From contig CAKTQE010000007.1 of the NCBI GenBank assembly GCA_934593275.1, positions 12,084-76,083 of the forward strand: 64,000 nt of DNA, written 5' to 3'. The DNA is from an uncultured Oscillospiraceae bacterium. GTDB lineage: Bacteria > Bacillota > Clostridia > Oscillospirales > Oscillospiraceae. The translations under genes and the position numbers were made by a program. Numbering within the stretch: the stretch's first letter is position 1; every line of letters begins with the position of its first letter. The notes under the pieces are model-generated. The model was not told the origin of the DNA. It made no database searches and saw only the letters and a list, made by a program, of their open reading frames with translations. Below are positions 37,043 through 44,841 of the stretch, one piece after another.

Positions 37043-37115
37043 TTACCTGGAGAACCAGGGCAATGACAGTAGCAATGACCATGCAGAATTGAAATAATTC
37101 TTCCCATGTAACCAT
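37026..37115 (-). CDS. Hol-Tox-like membrane peptide, copy 3
   Basis: 29 residues: MVTWEELFQFCMVIATVI, ALVLQV and a polar tail NNNEK. ATG follows AAGGAAAGGGGGTGACGG, an unusually long purine ribosome site masked by an upstream CCCCC. Minus promoter TTGCAT (37240-37245), 17 bp, TATTCT (37217-37222). It belongs to a different subtype (EELFQF) from copies 1 and 2 (NLIEFC). Confidence 0.78.
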   Translation of the reverse strand: MVTWEELFQFCMVIATVIALVLQVNNNEK

Positions 37116-37316
37116 ACCGTCACCCCCTTTCCTTACGATTGGGGGCAAAAGAAGTTGATTACCCCCGAATAAAATCCAGGGGAACCGCCTGCCGGGGTGC
37201 TGGTAGCACCACAGACAGAATACCACAGAAACAGACAAAATGCAAGCAAATCAGCAATTGTCGTGTGTGGGAGACAAGGCAGTTGACAAAAGGGCGAAAA
37301 CGGGGTATAGTATAGA

Positions 37317-37405
37317 TACAAAGGGTGCCACCAGCAGGTCGGCTCCCCCAGGTGATTACGAGAAGTAACCGAACTGTAGGAAGTGGCGGTTACTTCTCTT
37401 TTTTA
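37317..37405 (+). ncRNA. Antisense RNA of toxin cassette copy 4 (partner gene truncated)
   Basis: Promoter TTGACA (37282-37287), 17 bp, TATAGT (37305-37310), full conserved 5' segment and terminator stem AGAAGTAACCG / CGGTTACTTCT with TTTTTT. The opposing toxin gene is only a remnant, so the RNA could act in trans on the other copies. Confidence 0.7.
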
Positions 37406-37425
37406 TGATCAATGATTCCAATAGC
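37390..37425 (-). pseudogene. Hol-Tox-like peptide remnant, copy 4
   Basis: Only the last 11 codons and stop remain (AIGIIDHKKEK), matching the C-terminus of copies 1 and 2. The start, ribosome site and promoter are missing, replaced by the GC hairpin after the BlaR1 gene. Confidence 0.7.
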
Positions 37426-37444
37426 AAGCGCGCAAGCGCAAAAA

Positions 37445-37475
37445 CGCCCCCGGTTTTGTAGTGAAACCGGGGGCG
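37445..37475 (-). terminator. Terminator of the BlaI/BlaR1 operon
   Basis: CGCCCCCGGTTT and AAACCGGGGGCG stem followed on the minus strand by TTTTTG. Confidence 0.85.
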
Positions 37476-37512
37476 ATTTACGTCTGGTAAGGGCTGCGGT
37501 CAGGGCAGAAGA

Positions 37513-39510
37513 TCAACTGCCAACGTTTCCGTATTCTTCCCGGATTCGTTCCCCCACAAGCTCTTCGTCCAGGGAAACAATGGATTCCACGATGTCCAGC
37601 TGATGCTCCCCAAACAGATCGTTTTGCAAGTGGATGTTTACAAAGCTTCCCTGGGGATCAAACCGAAAATTCAGGAAGTAAAAGGATGGATATTCCGGAG
37701 AATCTATGTAGGGCTTGTCAATGCGGAGCATGACTACCGTACCGGTTTCATCGGTGAGGGTGTCGACATAGGTCACGGCATCATCCCATTGGAAAGAGGC
37801 CAGCCAGGGCATTTCCATGTCCGCATTCCAGCTGCCGTCCTGTTCCCAAGTACCGCCCCGACTGGTGTATACGGTGCCGTTTACAATCATGCGGCCTGTT
37901 TTCAGGGGAAGCTGCTGTTCCTGGGCAATGGCGGCGGATTCCGGGGCGATTTCTGTAAGCACCAGCCGGTTTTCCCTGTCCTGATAGTAATTCGTCACCG
38001 ACCAGGGCTGCTGGGTGTCTCCTGTAGCGGACCGCTGAATGAGCAAGTGGCAGCTGCCAGACTGGATGGCATTGAGGACCGCCTGGCACTGTTCCAGAGC
38101 GGCTTTCTGGGCAGCGATTTCCTGGGCAGAGGGTTCTGTTACCACGGGAATCCCATCTATGGACACGGTTTCCAGGAAATCTTCGGTACGTATGCTGGAA
38201 ATCTGATTCAAGTCGAACCACACGTCATAAATCTGGTCGCCGGTGATAAAGAACGTGTGCAGCTCCCGCAGGGCATCCGGGTTGCCGTCCCAGAAAATTT
38301 CGGTCTCTGTGTCCCCGTAGGGGGAGCTGCCGGACATATAGGAGATGGGGCAGCCCAGTTCCGCTTCTTTCAGCTCCACCAGATCAGAGGCTACAAACGC
38401 CGGATAATCCCGCCGATCAATGCCGCCTACGGTCTGTTCTTCTTGGGTAAGTACCAGACCGTTCTCCCGGTTTTCCGCCCCAAAGCCCTGGGGCAGCACC
38501 ATGGTCAGTACGCCGTATTGCAGGGTATCCCCCTCTGCCGCAATGCCCGTGTCCGCACTGGGATCGACTGCATTCCCCTTTTCTTTGGGGTTCACGGCAC
38601 AGGCCACCAAGACAGCACCACACACCAGAAAACAAAGCAGGCTGACCCAGACCTTGGGCTTTTTCCATTTTGCCATATTCAAAACCCGTCCTTTCGTATC
38701 ACCCTGACCAAAGGCCAGGGGCGTAACGGCAATGCTCTTCTTGCTGGTGGCCAGCCGCAGCAGGGAGGCAGAATAATCCCCCCGGATTTGGGGCCCCAGC
38801 TGCCGGATCACCGCTTCATCACAACTCATTTCCATATCTTTCCCCGCCAGCACGAACGCCACCCACACCAGAGGGTCAAACCAGTGGATACACAGGGCGC
38901 AGTAGGCCAGAAGCTTCCAGATGTGGTCAAAGCGGCGGATATGGTGCCGCTCATGGGCCAGAATATAAGGCAGCTCCTGGGCGGGGAGATTGGAGGGCAA
39001 ATAGATTTTGGGCCGGAATACCCCCAGAACAAAGGGGGTGCCGATATGGTCGGCCCAATAGATGCCCCGTTCCAAGGGTACCGCATCCACCAGCTTTTTC
39101 CGGAGCCAGAGATACTGCCCCAGGCCGGAAAGCCCCAAAACAGCCACCCCGGAAAGCCAGAGCGCGGGGACAAAGGATGCCCGGTCAACGGGCTTGTGTT
39201 CCTGGGAGGGCCGGACTGGGATGTCCCGGTCTGAGGGGGCTTCGGAAAAAGCGGGGACATCCCCGGGAAGAAAGGAAACCACTGTTGTCCCCGGCGTGGC
39301 CACCCGGATCTCCGGCTTTAACACCTTCAAAAACGAGACGGGCGCACTGAGAGACAGGGGACACAGAAGCCGGAACAGCACCACAGACCAGAGGGCGTAG
39401 GAAAAAATCTTTGGAAACCGCTTCAGAAGCAACCGTACAAGCAGCACCGGCAGAATCACCAGACTGCCTGTCAGACTCATGTTCAGCACCGCCGAAAACA
39501 GCTTATCCAC
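37513..39510 (-). CDS. BlaR1/MecR1-family M56 metalloprotease sensor
   Basis: 665 residues. The N-terminal part (about 1-270) has membrane helices and the M56 zinc protease domain with the HERHHIRRFDH motif near residue 188 and a later DEAVIRQLG. A further helix near 290 (VWVSLLCFLVCGAVLVA) leads to an external C-terminal region of about 350 residues. I see no SxxK or other penicillin-binding motif in that region, so the signal may not be a beta-lactam. On sensing, the protease should inactivate the BlaI repressor encoded just before it (8-bp overlap). Confidence 0.85.
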   Translation of the reverse strand: MDKLFSAVLNMSLTGSLVILPVLLVRLLLKRFPKIFSYALWSVVLFRLLCPLSLSAPVSFLKVLKPEIRVATPGTTVVSFLPGDVPAFSEAPSDRDIPVRPSQEHKPVDRASFVPALWLSGVAVLGLSGLGQYLWLRKKLVDAVPLERGIYWADHIGTPFVLGVFRPKIYLPSNLPAQELPYILAHERHHIRRFDHIWKLLAYCALCIHWFDPLVWVAFVLAGKDMEMSCDEAVIRQLGPQIRGDYSASLLRLATSKKSIAVTPLAFGQGDTKGRVLNMAKWKKPKVWVSLLCFLVCGAVLVACAVNPKEKGNAVDPSADTGIAAEGDTLQYGVLTMVLPQGFGAENRENGLVLTQEEQTVGGIDRRDYPAFVASDLVELKEAELGCPISYMSGSSPYGDTETEIFWDGNPDALRELHTFFITGDQIYDVWFDLNQISSIRTEDFLETVSIDGIPVVTEPSAQEIAAQKAALEQCQAVLNAIQSGSCHLLIQRSATGDTQQPWSVTNYYQDRENRLVLTEIAPESAAIAQEQQLPLKTGRMIVNGTVYTSRGGTWEQDGSWNADMEMPWLASFQWDDAVTYVDTLTDETGTVVMLRIDKPYIDSPEYPSFYFLNFRFDPQGSFVNIHLQNDLFGEHQLDIVESIVSLDEELVGERIREEYGNVGS

Positions 39511-39874
39511 GGAAGTCCCTCCTCATATCGTCAATGATTTGTTGCAGCTGGTCAATTTCCCTGTCGGATAGCTGCTTCCGGCTGCCAAAGGCGGCCAGAA
39601 AGGCGGGCAGGGAGCCGTGGAAGGTTTCTTCCACAAACTGCTCACTCTGTCGGGCATAGAATTCCTCCCGGCTCACCAGGGCGGTGACCTGACTGCCGTC
39701 ATTCCGGAACAGCCCCCGGTCACACAGCCGTTTCAAAACCGTATAGGTGGTGGTGCGTTTCCAGTGTAGCCGCTCCTCCGCCAACTCCGTCAAACGCCGG
39801 GAGGTCACCGGCGCATTGTCCCAGATCATGTCCGCAAAAATACCTTCGATTCTCCCAAGTTTGTATTCTGCCAT
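39503..39874 (-). CDS. BlaI/MecI-family repressor
   Basis: 123-residue winged-helix repressor: RIEGIFADMIWDNAPVTSRRLTELAEE then KRTTTYTVLKRLCDRGLF as recognition region, and a C-terminal dimer segment from about 75. Start ATG follows AGGAGG. It likely represses its own operon through the dyads just upstream and is removed by the linked BlaR1 protease. No beta-lactamase or PBP gene lies next to it. Confidence 0.9.
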   Translation of the reverse strand: MAEYKLGRIEGIFADMIWDNAPVTSRRLTELAEERLHWKRTTTYTVLKRLCDRGLFRNDGSQVTALVSREEFYARQSEQFVEETFHGSLPAFLAAFGSRKQLSDREIDQLQQIIDDMRRDFRG

Positions 39875-39892
39875 AGGGCTTCCTCCTTTACT

Positions 39893-39942
39893 CTACTGTT
39901 CGTAGACAACTACACTCTACTACATGTAGACTAAAAAGTCAA
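39893..39942 (-). promoter_or_regulatory. BlaI operator/promoter region
   Basis: On the minus strand TTGACT (39937-39942) is followed by a dyad CTACATGTAG (39920-39929) overlapping the core promoter. A second dyad, CTAC-TGTTC-GTAG, lies at 39893-39905. TACA-TGTA half sites are what BlaI/MecI proteins bind. Assignment is by family knowledge. Confidence 0.65.
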
Positions 39943-39972
39943 GGCGGTTCAGGAGAATTTATAAAGTCTTAA

Positions 39973-40133
39973 GGAAGCTCTGATTAAATCGGCAAGAGCT
40001 GACGGCGAAAGATTTTGGTTCCAGGCAAGGTTTGGAAAATGAGGGAATACTTTGTGTATTTCCCATTTTTCAAACCGCAGTCTGGAGGCAAAAGATTCGC
40101 CGCTCAGCCGCAGACGATTTATTCAGAGTTTCC
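39973..40133. mobile_element. 161-bp MITE-like palindromic element, copy C
   Basis: Inverted relative to copies A and B. Ends GGAAGCTCTGATTAAATCGG and, inverted, GGAAACTCTGAATAAATCG. It is flanked by TTAA on both sides. This could be a target duplication or just an extension of the palindrome. Confidence 0.8.
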
Positions 40134-40216
40134 TTAATGAATGGGGAAACGTTTTCCCTTTGCGCCCTGGGTCGTATCAGAAACAACGTAAAATTCCCGT
40201 TTTTACAAAAAATAAT

Positions 40217-40245
40217 TGACAATTTCCGGAATAAATGATATAAAT
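40217..40245 (+). promoter_or_regulatory. Promoter of the MATE leader
   Basis: TTGACA (40217-40222), 17 bp, TATAAA (40240-40245), predicting transcription from about 40252. Confidence 0.7.
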
Positions 40246-40251
40246 ACTGCG

Positions 40252-40502
40252 AAATCAGAAAGAAACCGCTGCCCGAGCGGTGCGGCTCACCGGATGGGGG
40301 CTGTGGTTCTGTCTGCAAAGATGAATATCTGTTTGCTCATCGGAGGGCTATTTCAACGTAATTGAAAGGCCGGATAAGATGTCGCTGTTTGCGTTTCCCG
40401 GAGGCTGTGGGTGCCGTAGCACCACAGCAGAGGAGGGGGCGTGTTGGGCAGCGGTTCTTGTCCGGCCCTTTTTGTAATATGGATTCAGGAAAAGGAGTAT
40501 TT
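40252..40502 (+). promoter_or_regulatory. Structured leader with alternative helices before the MATE gene
   Basis: An RNA leader of about 250 nt. AACCGCTGCCC (40264-40274) is exactly complementary to GGGCAGCGGTT (40446-40456). GGCCGGATAAGA (40368-40379) pairs with TCTTGTCCGGCC (40456-40467), followed by TTTTT, making an intrinsic terminator. The two helices cross topologically, so they should exclude each other. Internal hairpins include GCAAAGAT-GAAT-ATC..TTTGC, TTTCAA..TTGAAA and GCTGTGGGTGC-CGTA-GCACCACAGC. This is the architecture of a transcription-attenuating riboswitch. I could not match it to a known class. Confidence 0.65.
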
Positions 40503-41852
40503 ATGTCAAAGGGAACGATTCAGTTATCCGATCATTTTACCGCCTCCCGGCTGCTGCGGTTTGTGCTGCCCAGCATCGGTACCATGCTTTTTACCTCTGT
40601 CTATGGCATTGTGGATGGTCTGTGTGTGTCAAACTTTGTGGGGAAAACGGCCTTTGCGGGGGTGAACCTGATTTGGCCGGTGCCGATGCTCATTGGTACC
40701 ATCGGCTTTATGCTGGGTACCGGCGGCTCCGCCATTGTGGGCATTGCTCTGGGAGAGCGGGACGGCAAAAAGGCGGATGCCTACTTTAGCCTGTTTCTGG
40801 CGGCGGCGTTGTTATCCGGTGCGTTTTTTGCCCTGTTGGGTCTGGTGTTCCTGCGGCCCATCGGGGTGCTGCTGGGAGGCCGGGGGGAAATGCTGGAATA
40901 CGCCCTGCGGTATGGTGGGATCTTGCTGATGGGTGTTCCCACCTTTATCCTGCAAAACATGTTCCAGAGCTTTTTCGTTACGGCGGAAAAGCCCAACCTG
41001 GGCTTCTGGGTCACGGTGGGGGCCGGGGTCACCAATATGGTGCTGGATGTGGTACTGGTGGGGGCCTTGGGCTGGGGGGTCGAGGGGGCGGCCATTGCCA
41101 CCGTTCTCAGCCAGGTCGTTGGCGGTGTGCTGCCGGTGTTCTATTTTATGAGCGGCCACAACACCAGCTGTCTGCACTTGCAGCGGCCCCGCTTTAACGG
41201 ACGGGTGCTGTGGATGGCCTGTGTCAACGGCTCCTCGGAGCTGATGACCAACCTGTCCATGTCCCTGGTCAACATCCTTTACAATTACCAGCTGCTCCGC
41301 TTTGCGGGAGAGGACGGCGTGGCGGCCTACGGCGTGATCATGTATGCGGCGTTCCTCTTTGTGGCGGTGTTTGTGGGCTATTCCGTGGGCAGTGCGCCTA
41401 TTGTCAGCTTCCATTATGGGGCGCAGAATCAGAAAGAGGTACACAACCTGTATGCCATGAGCCTGCGGCTGATTGGCATGGTGGCGGTGGCCATGACGGT
41501 GGTGGCCATGTACCTCATTCCCCAGGTGGCCCGGTTCTTTGTGGGCTACGACCCGGAGCTGCTGGTACTGACCACCCGGGCGTTCCGGCTCTACGGTCTG
41601 AGTTTCCTGATCATGGGATTCAACGTCTACGCCTCCTCCTTCTTTACGGCCCTGGGGGACGGACTGACCAGCGCATTGATCTCTTTCCTGCGGACGCTGC
41701 TGTTTCAGGTGGCGGCGGTTTTGCTTCTGCCCCAGCTGCTGGGCCTGGACGGGGTATGGCTGGCGGTGGTCCCGGCGGAACTGGCCTCCTTGCTGGTGAG
41801 TGTGGGGATGTTTTTCTACAAAGACCGCACGTTCCACTATCGCAGGGCGTAA
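40503..41852 (+). CDS. MATE-family efflux transporter
   Basis: Cation-coupled multidrug/metabolite exporter of 449 residues with twelve hydrophobic segments in two similar halves. Typical features are LRFVLPSIGTMLFTSVYGIVDG at the start, GTGGSAIVGIALGERD near 79, and YSVGSAPIVSFHYGAQN in the second half. ATG 40503 follows AAAGGAGT; the longer frame begins inside the leader and is rejected. The leader suggests control by a small molecule, perhaps the exported compound. Confidence 0.92.
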   Translation: MSKGTIQLSDHFTASRLLRFVLPSIGTMLFTSVYGIVDGLCVSNFVGKTAFAGVNLIWPVPMLIGTIGFMLGTGGSAIVGIALGERDGKKADAYFSLFLAAALLSGAFFALLGLVFLRPIGVLLGGRGEMLEYALRYGGILLMGVPTFILQNMFQSFFVTAEKPNLGFWVTVGAGVTNMVLDVVLVGALGWGVEGAAIATVLSQVVGGVLPVFYFMSGHNTSCLHLQRPRFNGRVLWMACVNGSSELMTNLSMSLVNILYNYQLLRFAGEDGVAAYGVIMYAAFLFVAVFVGYSVGSAPIVSFHYGAQNQKEVHNLYAMSLRLIGMVAVAMTVVAMYLIPQVARFFVGYDPELLVLTTRAFRLYGLSFLIMGFNVYASSFFTALGDGLTSALISFLRTLLFQVAAVLLLPQLLGLDGVWLAVVPAELASLLVSVGMFFYKDRTFHYRRA

Positions 41853-41872
41853 TCAGGAAACCAGTTTTAAGA

Positions 41873-41961
41873 ATCCCGAAATCGGAATAAATTTCTAAAA
41901 ATAAGGAAAGAGTTCCGAAATCGGAATTTTGGTTGACGGAAGACGAGACCCGTGCTATACT
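41873..41961 (+). promoter_or_regulatory. Promoter with paired inverted-repeat operators
   Basis: TTGACG (41933-41938), 17 bp, TATACT (41956-41961). Directly upstream is a perfect inverted repeat TTCCGA-AA-TCGGAA (41913-41926), and a related CCCGAAATCGGAA lies at 41875-41887. The two look like binding sites of one regulator. Confidence 0.6.
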
Positions 41962-41993
41962 GACGGTAGATCGATACTTGGGAGGGGACTGCC

Positions 41994-43217
41994 ATGGTCA
42001 GACGGACAGAATATCTGGAAATGCTTCAAAAATGGAAAGACGAACAGGTGATCAAGGTCGTTACCGGCATTCGCAGATGCGGCAAATCCACCCTGCTTAC
42101 CATGTATCAGCAAGAATTGCTGACCCAGGGTGTCGGGGCGGATCAGATCATCTATATCAATTTTGAAGAACTGGAATATGAGGAGCTGCTGGACTATAAA
42201 AAGCTTTATAACTACGTGAAAGCCCGGCTGCACCCGGAGAAAACCACCTACATTTTTCTGGATGAAATTCAGCAGGTGGAGGGGTTTCAAAAGGCGGTGG
42301 ACAGCCTTTACGTAAAGCCTGGGGTGGACCTCTATATCACCGGCTCCAATGCCTATCTGCTCTCCGGCGAGTTGGCCACGCTGCTTTCCGGCCGCTGTGT
42401 GGAGATCAACATGCTGCCCCTGTCCTTTGAGGAGTTCTGCCAGATGAACGACGGCGGAGACCGGGATGCCCTGCTGGGGGCGTATATGCGAAACGGCGGC
42501 TATCCCTACCTTGTAAAGCTGGCGGACGATTCTGAAAAAGTGGATATGTACCTGGAGGGGATTTATAATACCATTCTGGTAAAGGACATTGAGGAACGCC
42601 AGCGGCGGCGGGAAACAGACCCCAACAAGCGGAAAATCAATGATTTAAGTCTGCTGAAAAACATTTCCAAATTCCTGGCCAGTTCTGTGGGCAGTCCCAT
42701 TTCCATGAAAAGCATTGCGGACTACATCACCTCCGGCGGCAGAAGCATTTCCCAGGCCACGGTTAGCGACTATGTGGAGGCCCTGGTGGAACCCTATATT
42801 TTTTATCCCGTGGAGCGGTATGACGTTCTGGGCAAGCAGCTGCTGAAAAGCAACTGGAAAATGTATATCGTGGACTTGGGCATTCGCCGGTATTTGCTTC
42901 CCAGAAAGCGGTACGATCTGGGGGCTTCCCTGGAAAATGTGATTTTCCTGGAACTGCTGCGCTGGGGCTATCGGGTGAATATCGGCAAGGTCGGTGCCAC
43001 AGAGGTGGACTTTGTAGCCCGGAAGAATGAGGATATTTTCTACTATCAGGTCACGGCCTCCATGACGGAGGAATCCACCTTTGAGCGGGAAATGGCACCG
43101 CTGCGGGCCATTCAGGACAACTATCCCAAGTATGTGATCACCCTGGACCGCTATACCCTGGGAAATTATGAAGGCATTCAGGTCATCCATGCGGTGGACT
43201 GGCTGCTGGGCAAATAA
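41994..43217 (+). CDS. AAA_14/DUF4143 ATPase
   Basis: 407 residues: an N-terminal AAA domain with Walker A GIRRCGKST near residue 25 and Walker B YIFLDEIQ near 85, sensor-like TGSNA near 116. A C-terminal DUF4143 region ends in a PD-(D/E)XK-like core (EVDFVARKNEDIFYYQVT near 335). This common bacterial family has no settled function; roles in toxin-antitoxin systems or DNA handling have been proposed. It is monocistronic with its own promoter and inverted-repeat operators. Confidence 0.88.
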   Translation: MVRRTEYLEMLQKWKDEQVIKVVTGIRRCGKSTLLTMYQQELLTQGVGADQIIYINFEELEYEELLDYKKLYNYVKARLHPEKTTYIFLDEIQQVEGFQKAVDSLYVKPGVDLYITGSNAYLLSGELATLLSGRCVEINMLPLSFEEFCQMNDGGDRDALLGAYMRNGGYPYLVKLADDSEKVDMYLEGIYNTILVKDIEERQRRRETDPNKRKINDLSLLKNISKFLASSVGSPISMKSIADYITSGGRSISQATVSDYVEALVEPYIFYPVERYDVLGKQLLKSNWKMYIVDLGIRRYLLPRKRYDLGASLENVIFLELLRWGYRVNIGKVGATEVDFVARKNEDIFYYQVTASMTEESTFEREMAPLRAIQDNYPKYVITLDRYTLGNYEGIQVIHAVDWLLGK

Positions 43218-43221
43218 AAAT

Positions 43222-43275
43222 CCCCCATAGAGAACCCTTGGGAACCGTTTCGGTTTCGGGCTTTCTCTATGGGGG
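43222..43275. terminator. Bidirectional terminator between ATPase and GGDEF genes
   Basis: CCCCCATAGAGAA pairs with TTCTCTATGGGGG, with A and T runs outside. It serves both convergent genes. Confidence 0.8.
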
Positions 43276-43280
43276 CTTCT

Positions 43281-44420
43281 TTATCGGGCGTTTTGGCTTT
43301 TGTGGTATTTGCGCTTTTTTTCGTACATCTTTTCATCCATGGCGGTGAGGAACGCTTCTTTGCCCTCCTGGGGGTCAAACCCGGCCCAGCCCATGGAGAC
43401 GGTCAGGGTGAACGGGGCCTCGCCGGAATGATTGAAGCGGGAAAGATGCCGGTCAATTTCTCTGGCAGTGGCCAGGGCGGTGGCTTCATTGCCACCGGGC
43501 AGCAGGACAATGAATTCGTCTCCGGCGTAGCGGAGGGCGATGCCGCCCTCGGGGATGGAGCGGAAGAGGATGTCCCCCATTTTGCAGATGGCCTGGTCGC
43601 CGGTGCCATGGCCGAAGCTGTCGTTGATTTGTTTAAAGTCGTTGATGTCCATCATAATGCCGTAGAGACTCCGCCGGTTGGCACGGGTCTGTTCTGCCAG
43701 GAGGCTACTTAAGTAGCGGCGGTTATAGAGTCCTGAAAGCTCATCGGTATAGAGGTTTTCCGCATAGGACTGCATCTGCACAAAGCACAGGGCAACGGCT
43801 ACAGAGGCCCAGGAGGTGGTGATACCGTAGAAAAACAGCTGAATGAGGACACCTGCAAGACAAGGTCCAATAAAATACAGCACCGGGAAAAAATTCAGGT
43901 TGATCCCCTGCCGCTTGGAATAGTACACCAAATGGGTGGTGTAGACAAAATATAACATCAGGGTGACATACCCAATGATGGCCCATTGCCCCCGGTGATA
44001 GATGTTTTCCGCTGAGACAGAAAACAGGAAACCGGGCCGGAAAAGGTTGAATAAAATGGCAAAAACTTCTATGAGCCAGGGAATCAGCAGAAACTTGGCG
44101 TTGCGGACGGTGCGCTTGTAATTCCGGTAAATCAGCAAATCTACATAAAATGACCACAAAAAACCGATGCTCACGGTACCCAGAAAGCATAGGCTGTTGG
44201 TGAGGTAATTTAGAATCCTGGCCCCAGGGAACAGCTTCCCGTCTACCCAGAACGAAACGGTTTCCAGCAACGCCCCCAGCAGATTCACCACAGCCATGGC
44301 ATCATACAGCCGGGCCTCTCCCCGGGTGTTCTCCCGGTTCTTCCGTCTGCAATTGAGCAGAAACCACATCATCAAAATGGCCCCGCTGTTTGCCACCAGA
44401 ATTTCTTCCCAAACGATCAT
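43281..44420 (-). CDS. Membrane GGDEF-domain protein (diguanylate cyclase)
   Basis: 379 residues: six to eight membrane helices in residues 1-215 as a sensor, then a GGDEF domain with LSGLYNRRYL near 224 and the active-site loop AGDEF near 300 (first Gly replaced by Ala, which many active enzymes tolerate). It should make c-di-GMP from two GTP. An RxxD inhibitory site is not obvious. Start ATG follows GGAGGAACGG. The longer frame upstream has no ribosome site. Confidence 0.88.
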   Translation of the reverse strand: MIVWEEILVANSGAILMMWFLLNCRRKNRENTRGEARLYDAMAVVNLLGALLETVSFWVDGKLFPGARILNYLTNSLCFLGTVSIGFLWSFYVDLLIYRNYKRTVRNAKFLLIPWLIEVFAILFNLFRPGFLFSVSAENIYHRGQWAIIGYVTLMLYFVYTTHLVYYSKRQGINLNFFPVLYFIGPCLAGVLIQLFFYGITTSWASVAVALCFVQMQSYAENLYTDELSGLYNRRYLSSLLAEQTRANRRSLYGIMMDINDFKQINDSFGHGTGDQAICKMGDILFRSIPEGGIALRYAGDEFIVLLPGGNEATALATAREIDRHLSRFNHSGEAPFTLTVSMGWAGFDPQEGKEAFLTAMDEKMYEKKRKYHKSQNAR

Positions 44421-44678
44421 TGCACCGTTCCTCCGCGCCAAACCTTTTCCAAGGAAAATTTGCTGGATTTTATTTCCATAAAACTTTCTGTAAGTATACC
44501 ATACAGAACCGCTTCTTGCAAGTGGCTGCACAGCCGGCAGAAACACCCCTAAGGGAGAGATTCAGGTCTTAATCAGATAACCAGACGGGACTTGATACGC
44601 GCATTTTCTGCTCAAAAAAACTGCCCGCCAAAGGGCAGCGCAGTTGACAAAGTAGCAGATTTGGGGTATAGTATAGGT

Positions 44679-44770
44679 ACAAAGGGTGCTACCAGTAGGT
44701 CGGTTCCCCCAAGATAGTTAAGAGATAACCGTTACTTTGGGGAAAGTTGGGCGGTTATCTCTTATTATTC
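44679..44770 (+). ncRNA. Antisense RNA of toxin cassette copy 5
   Basis: Promoter TTGACA (44644-44649), 17 bp, TATAGT (44667-44672). The conserved segment is present with a few changes (GGTGCTACCAGTAGGTCGG). The terminator stem is AGAGATAACCG with CGGTTATCTCT. Compared with copies 1-4 (AGAAGTAACCG / CGGTTACTTCT), two base pairs have changed on both sides, which is compensatory evidence that the stem matters. Confidence 0.75.
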
Positions 44771-44841
44771 TCTTGGCGAACCAAGCTAATGACAGCGATA
44801 ATGACAAGGCAGAATTGAAAAATTCCTTCCCATGTAACCAT
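44755..44841 (-). CDS. Hol-Tox-like membrane peptide, copy 5
   Basis: 28 residues, MVTWEGIFQFCLVIIAVI then SLVRQENNKR; one membrane span, basic tail. ATG follows GAGAGAGGGGGTGACGGTT, with CCCCC upstream able to mask it. Minus promoter TTGCAA, 17 bp, TATACT near 44945-44973. Isolated from the tandem group at 36.5-37.4 kb and more divergent, closest to copy 3. The rest of the 44421-45101 gap holds no other gene. Confidence 0.78.
   Translation of the reverse strand: MVTWEGIFQFCLVIIAVISLVRQENNKR

Noticed and set aside
40032..40238. 68-codon ORF after the BlaI gene
   Set aside because: It is the same reading frame of the MITE-like element that appears at the dipeptidase; no support as a gene.
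43281..44546. Longer start of the GGDEF protein
   Set aside because: The extra 42 residues lack hydrophobic or domain features, while ATG 44420 has a strong GGAGG site.
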